NCBI GenBank assembly: GCA_934183305.1 | Contig: CAKPSF010000011.1 | Location: 1 to 17,270, forward strand | Direction: 5' to 3' | DNA length: 17,270 nucleotides | Source of the DNA: an uncultured Clostridia bacterium | GTDB lineage: Bacteria; Bacillota; Clostridia; TANB77; CAG-508 | Shown here: positions 14,507 through 17,270 of the stretch, one piece after another | How positions within the stretch are numbered: position 1 is the first letter of the stretch | Layout: each line of letters starts with the position of its first letter | Notes under the pieces: model-generated | Seen by the model: only the letters and a program-made list of their open reading frames with translations | Told to the model about the DNA's origin: nothing | The model's database searches: none | Program-made: the position numbers and the translations under genes

Positions 14507-15643
14507 TTATTCTCCAAAAGAAATTCCAATATCTAAAGCGGTCTTATATAAATCATGTTCTTTAGATACTTTTCTTATATTACTTTCAGCTGTATTTCCA
14601 GAAACAGCACCAATTTGTTTGTTATTTCCAACAACATCTTCTAATGAAACATAATCCAACTTTCCATTTTTTATAACTGTCAATACTCCGAATTTTTCTT
14701 CTAATGCAAGTTCCATTGCTTTAGCACCATATTTAGTAGATAATACTCTATCAAATGCTGTTGGTGTTCCTCCTCTTTGCATATATCCAAGTGTTGTATT
14801 TCTAGCTTCAAGTCCTGTTATAGCTTCTAACTCTCTAGCAACTCTATCTCCAATTCCACCTAATTTTGTATTATCAACTCCTGCACCATTATTTCTAACA
14901 TCTTCCACTGTAAGTGTTCCACCTTTTGGCATTGCTCCTTCTGCAACAACTACAACGCTAAAGCTTTTTCCCATTTTCTTTCTTTCTTCTATTTTTTGTG
15001 CAGCTATATTTATATCATATGGAACTTCTGGAATTAAGCATACATCAGCTCCACCAGCAATTGCAGATTCTAAAGCTATCCAACCTGCGTATCTTCCCAT
15101 AACCTCTAAAACCATAATTCTATGGTGTGTTTCTCCTGTTGAATGAAGTCTATCTATTGCTTCTGTTGCAACAGATACAGCTGTGTTATATCCAAATGTT
15201 ATTTCTGTACATGCCACATCGTTATCTATTGTTTTAGGTATTCCTATTACATTTAAACCTTTCAAAGAAAAATCTCTAGCTGATTTTTGAGTTCCATCTC
15301 CACCCAAAGTAAATATACAATCGAATCCATCATTCTTAACATTTTGCACACATACATCAGATAAATCTTTATATACAACTTGTCCATTTTCTTCAACCTT
15401 ATAGTTAAATACATTTGCATTAGTTGAAGACCCTATAATAGAGCCTCCTTTATGAAGTATTCCTGATGCAGTTGTTGCTGAATCTAATTTTATATATTCA
15501 TTTTTTAATAAACCTCTATATCCTTCTATAAATCCATAACATTCTACTCCATGATGTTCTGCTGTTTTTACTATGCCTCTAATAACTGCATTAAAACCAG
15601 AAACATCTCCACCATTAGCTAAAATCGCAACTTTTTTTATCAT
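14507..15643 (-). CDS. pfkA: 6-phosphofructokinase
   Basis: This enzyme phosphorylates fructose 6-phosphate to the 1,6-bisphosphate in glycolysis. It has 378 residues, against about 320 for classical PfkA. The phosphate-donor loop is GGDGT (114-118). Gly117 at the position that is Asp in PPi-dependent enzymes points to ATP. The catalytic loop is PKTIDND (136-142) with D140. Lys137, where classical PfkA has Gly, is typical of the long PPi-type and group III branch. Other motifs are MGRYAGWIA (about 182-190), LIPEVPYD and LGYMQRGG-TP-AFDR. The first loop reads GGDVSGFNA instead of the common GGDAPGLNA. So I call a group III, probably ATP-using enzyme, but donor choice needs assay. AGGAG lies about 10 bases before the ATG, below a promoter with a large inverted repeat. 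Confidence 0.92.
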   Translation of the reverse strand: MIKKVAILANGGDVSGFNAVIRGIVKTAEHHGVECYGFIEGYRGLLKNEYIKLDSATTASGILHKGGSIIGSSTNANVFNYKVEENGQVVYKDLSDVCVQNVKNDGFDCIFTLGGDGTQKSARDFSLKGLNVIGIPKTIDNDVACTEITFGYNTAVSVATEAIDRLHSTGETHHRIMVLEVMGRYAGWIALESAIAGGADVCLIPEVPYDINIAAQKIEERKKMGKSFSVVVVAEGAMPKGGTLTVEDVRNNGAGVDNTKLGGIGDRVARELEAITGLEARNTTLGYMQRGGTPTAFDRVLSTKYGAKAMELALEEKFGVLTVIKNGKLDYVSLEDVVGNNKQIGAVSGNTAESNIRKVSKEHDLYKTALDIGISFGE

Positions 15644-15657
15644 AACTCTTCTTCTCC

Positions 15658-15690
15658 TTTTATTGATATATACATATTATATCAATAAAA
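15658..15690. promoter_or_regulatory. Inverted repeat over the pfkA promoter start point, candidate operator
   Basis: Perfect 13-base arms TTTTATTGATATA (15658-15670) and TATATCAATAAAA (15678-15690) flank a 7-base spacer. The repeat covers the -10 box and the predicted start site near 15669. Much of one arm lies upstream of the start point, so it cannot form a hairpin in the mRNA. This argues for a protein-binding site. It does not match the Rex or cre patterns I know. Confidence 0.5.
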
Positions 15691-15703
15691 AAATTTTTTA
15701 CAA
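15676..15703 (-). promoter_or_regulatory. SigA-type promoter for pfkA
   Basis: On the minus strand TTGTAA (4/6), a 16-base spacer and TATAAT (6/6). The start site is predicted near 15669, about 25 bases before the ATG. Confidence 0.6.
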
Positions 15704-15710
15704 TATTTTT

Positions 15711-16046
15711 TTAAATATTTTCTAGTCCACCTTTTAAATTGTATAATTCTTTGTAACCTAAATCTTCCATTGTTTCTATTGCTTTTTTGCTTCTTATTCC
15801 TGAACTACAACATACTAAAATTTTTTTCTCTTTATTTGGTACATATCTTTCAATATTTCTTTTAACTTCTGGAAGCGGAATATTTAATGCTCCATTTATA
15901 TGTCCTTCTCTAAATTCTCGTCTACTTCTTACATCTACAACAACATAATTTCTTAAATTTATATCTTTTATATTTACTTCTTTTATATATCTATTAAGCC
16001 CATTATTTATTTTTCTATTTTTCCACAATCTATTTAAAAACATCAT
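15711..16046 (-). CDS. Single-domain rhodanese-like protein
   Basis: This small sulfurtransferase-type protein of about 111 residues has one rhodanese domain after a basic N-terminal leader (MMFLNRLWKNRK). Domain signatures are VVVDVRSRREFREGHINGALNIPL (35-58) and the active loop CSSGIRS (80-86) with catalytic Cys80. The six-residue loop CSSGIR is that of sulfur-using rhodaneses, not Cdc25-type phosphatases. A second cysteine, C79, is adjacent. The closing segment LYNLKGGLENI is also typical. The frame can be read ten codons further, to an ATG at 16076, but that ATG lies at the predicted transcription start within a palindrome. AAGGAA stands 10 bases before 16046. It is a single-gene transcript and may carry persulfide sulfur. 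Its partner is not visible. Confidence 0.85.
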   Translation of the reverse strand: MMFLNRLWKNRKINNGLNRYIKEVNIKDINLRNYVVVDVRSRREFREGHINGALNIPLPEVKRNIERYVPNKEKKILVCCSSGIRSKKAIETMEDLGYKELYNLKGGLENI

Positions 16047-16056
16047 TTTATTCACA

Positions 16057-16062
16057 TTCCTT
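16057..16062 (-). promoter_or_regulatory. Ribosome binding site deciding the rhodanese start
   Basis: AAGGAA lies 10 bases before the ATG at 16046. There is no Shine-Dalgarno match ahead of the longer-frame ATG at 16076. Confidence 0.55.
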
Positions 16063-16068
16063 ACTTTT

Positions 16069-16094
16069 AATATCATAATATATATTATGATATT
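16069..16094. promoter_or_regulatory. 26-base perfect palindrome on the rhodanese promoter, candidate operator
   Basis: The half-site AATATCATAATAT is followed directly by its exact reverse complement with no spacer. It covers the -10 box and the predicted start point of the rhodanese gene. It is all A/T except one C and one G. The position fits a repressor such as a sulfur-sensing ArsR-type protein, but the sequence does not identify one. Confidence 0.55.
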
Positions 16095-16111
16095 TGTAAT
16101 ATTATTGTTAA
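16084..16111 (-). promoter_or_regulatory. SigA-type promoter for the rhodanese gene
   Basis: On the minus strand TTAACA (5/6), a 16-base spacer and CATAAT (5/6). Transcription would start near 16077, about 30 bases before the chosen ATG. The -10 box lies inside the 26-base palindrome. Confidence 0.55.
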
Positions 16112-16321
16112 TTTTGTGTAATATTGACTATTTGAAATCAATAATTTTTCTGTTTTATAGTCAAAGTTGTAGAATTGCTTATATTTCAATGTTTTTGTTC
16201 ATATATTTGTCAATAAATATTACAAAAACATTTCAATGTTCTTACAACAATGTTTCAAGTTTAGATTTTATGTAATGTATTTTTAGTGTTTTTAGTTTAC
16301 ATATTATTTCATTATTTTACA
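16112..16321. other. Very AT-rich gene-free flank of the DnaA-box cluster
   Basis: I see no credible gene in this stretch on either strand: no ribosome binding site with a coding-like frame. It is strikingly poor in G and C. It holds the 45-base hairpin at 16188-16232 and repeated CAATGTT words (near 16187, 16234 and 16248). Such a flank is what a DNA-unwinding element beside DnaA boxes would look like, but AT-richness alone does not show it. Confidence 0.4.
16188..16232. repeat. 45-base inverted repeat in the AT-rich flank
   Basis: Perfect outer arms AATGTTTTTGT (16188-16198) and ACAAAAACATT (16222-16232) enclose inner arms ATATTT (16203-16208) and AAATAT (16215-16220). There is no U tract next to it and no gene ends nearby, so it is not a plain terminator. 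It could extrude as a cruciform or act as a binding site. Confidence 0.5.
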
Positions 16322-16387
16322 TGTGGATATTGTGGATAACTCTGTGAATAACTGAAAATAGAGAATATTTTTCACAATTTGTTCACA
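16322..16387. other. Cluster of five DnaA-box-like 9-mers, candidate origin or DnaA regulatory site
   Basis: The DnaA box consensus is TTATNCACA, or TGTGNATAA on the other strand. Boxes are TGTGGATAT (16322-16330, one mismatch), TGTGGATAA (16331-16339, perfect), TGTGAATAA (16343-16351, perfect), TTTTTCACA (16368-16376, one mismatch) and TTGTTCACA (16379-16387, one mismatch). The first three point one way and the last two the other. All five fall in 66 bases of non-coding DNA next to an AT-rich flank. No dnaA, dnaN or rpmH is in the window, so this may be oriC at a non-canonical place or a DnaA-binding cluster like those that regulate initiation in Bacillus. Confidence 0.65.
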
Positions 16388-16454
16388 TTTGCATAATTAA
16401 CAAGTTTACAAATTTTTGTTCTGCATATTTTTTTATCAATTATGTGTACTAATC

Positions 16455-16487
16455 AAAAAAACAACCTTTTTTAAAGATTGTTTTTTT
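16455..16487 (-). terminator. Rho-independent terminator after the beta-helix gene
   Basis: Arms at 16455-16469 and 16473-16487 form a 15-base stem with a 3-base loop. On the minus strand the one mismatch becomes a G-U pair, and the 3' arm is itself seven T. On the plus strand the same position is a C-A mismatch, so the element is built for leftward transcripts. It lies 24 bases after the stop codon. Confidence 0.8.
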
Positions 16488-16510
16488 ATTGATTATTTCA
16501 AATGCCTCTG

Positions 16511-17270
16511 TTATCTTTTATATTCTTCATTTGTAAATTCTACTCTGTCTGCACTTGATACATTTGCTGTTGTTATATTTGTTCCCTTTCCTACAAATAA
16601 TTTTTGATTTTTATCTATTCTTGCTGTTGTTCCACTTTCCATTGTTGAATTACTTATATATAATTGATTATTTGTTTCTCCATCTGAGCCTCTTAATACT
16701 AAACCTGCTGAAAGCAATGTGCATCTATCCATATACACTTTATTGTTTGAATCGTTTGCTTCACTTCCGCCTCCTATATATAAACATCCCCAATGTCCTG
16801 AATCTTGACTTTCACTATGTTTTCCTTTATATGGTCCACTTTGTAATGTTGCATTTTCTACATATGCTTCTCCATTTTCTCCTTGTGAAAAATATATTCC
16901 TCCATGCACATATCCATCAAATGTTCCTCCATATATATATAATTTTGCTCCAGCACTATTTTGTAATCCCGAATGAACTCCATAAACACTTCCAGAATAA
17001 AATCTTATTTCTCCACTATTACTAATTCCTATAGAACATACTTCATCAGCATATCCCCTTGAAGCATCAGCAAATACATTTGTATTTGTAATACTCATTG
17101 TGGCATCAGTCCCATTATTAATGCCATATGCATTGTTTTCATCGGAATTAGCATTTATATTAGTGTTTGTAATACTCATTATTCCATAATTTGCTATTGA
17201 AAAGCATATTCCGTTTATTTGCAGTACATTTTACTGTAGAATTTTTAATTTGCATATTAGGTAATGGTGT
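16511..17270 (-). CDS. C-terminal part of a beta-helix repeat protein, frame broken once, runs off the right edge
   Basis: The visible end has coils of about 25-27 residues rich in Gly, Ser, Thr and Asn, with recurring ISNS/ITNT and turn-and-strand units (IRFYSGSVYG, LYIYGGTFDG, LYIGGGSEAN, LYISNSTMESG). This is the pattern of right-handed parallel beta-helix (pectin-lyase-like or adhesin) proteins. No catalytic residues, sortase motif or anchor is visible at the C-terminus (NEEYKR). The main frame is open only to 17230. Upstream of that, another frame carries the matching repeat residues, and dropping one base from the triple T at 17214-17216 joins them smoothly into TANNGICFSIANYG. So the gene is larger than the window, and the ATG at 17179 is a repeat residue, not a start. 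The function is unknown; cell-surface or secreted is a guess from the fold. Confidence 0.65.

Noticed and set aside
15702..15719. AATATTT/AAATATT hairpin as terminator of the rhodanese gene
   Set aside because: It is only seven A/T pairs with a 4-base loop and overlaps the stop codon. It is too weak to call, though some termination in the following A/T tracts is possible.
16555..17025. Rightward open frame of 156 codons opposite the beta-helix gene
   Set aside because: It has extreme Leu/His/Phe/Tyr composition, no ribosome binding site, and lies fully antisense to a repeat-coding gene whose codon bias keeps the opposite frame open.

Overview
The window is AT-rich chromosomal core DNA from a low-GC, endospore-forming Firmicute, most likely an uncultured clostridium-like lineage. 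Evidence for this is the sporulation sigma factor SigH, the sporulation cell-wall hydrolase SpoIIP, a bifunctional Rel/SpoT enzyme, strong AGGAG-type ribosome binding sites, near-consensus SigA promoters with 17-base spacers and many U-tract terminators. I cannot assign a genus. I see no phage, transposon, CRISPR array or rRNA.

Left part (1-3485): the first codons of a leftward gene run off the left edge (1-41) behind a good promoter. Next come a DUF5684-type membrane protein, tRNA-Thr(GGT) and sigH, all leftward, then a divergent rightward rqcH (NFACT family). sigH and rqcH fire away from each other from one 165-base region that also holds a 20-base inverted repeat (two 10-base arms). rqcH meets the next gene tail to tail at a bidirectional terminator built into both stop codons.

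Central part (3483-13534): two leftward gene trains. The first is recJ, rel, an MBL-fold hydrolase, hisS and spoIIP, closed by a terminator at 6477-6505. It covers DNA repair, the stringent response, thiol-ester/persulfide-type metabolism, histidyl-tRNA charging and engulfment. The second is pgsA, ligA and a 77-residue orphan, closed by the shared terminator at 3450-3483. Several start codons are better placed internally than at the longest open frame (DUF5684, ligA, hisS, rhodanese), judged from ribosome binding sites and promoters.

Right part (13535-17270): a Yip1-like five-span membrane protein, a 6-phosphofructokinase with the ATP-type glycine in a PPi-like scaffold, and a small rhodanese, each leftward and each with its own promoter. 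The pfk and rhodanese promoters carry large inverted repeats over the -10 box and start point, which look like operators. A 430-base gene-free stretch (16077-16510) follows. It contains a tight cluster of five DnaA-box-like 9-mers, two of them perfect, beside a very AT-rich flank with a 45-base hairpin. This is a candidate origin or DnaA-binding control region and is the most interesting thing here. The right edge holds the C-terminal end of a beta-helix surface-type protein whose frame is broken once, by one extra base near 17214-17216.

Every gene from 3483 to 16076 runs leftward, as expected if a replication fork enters from the right. The one gene beyond the DnaA-box cluster also runs leftward, so orientation alone does not prove an origin.
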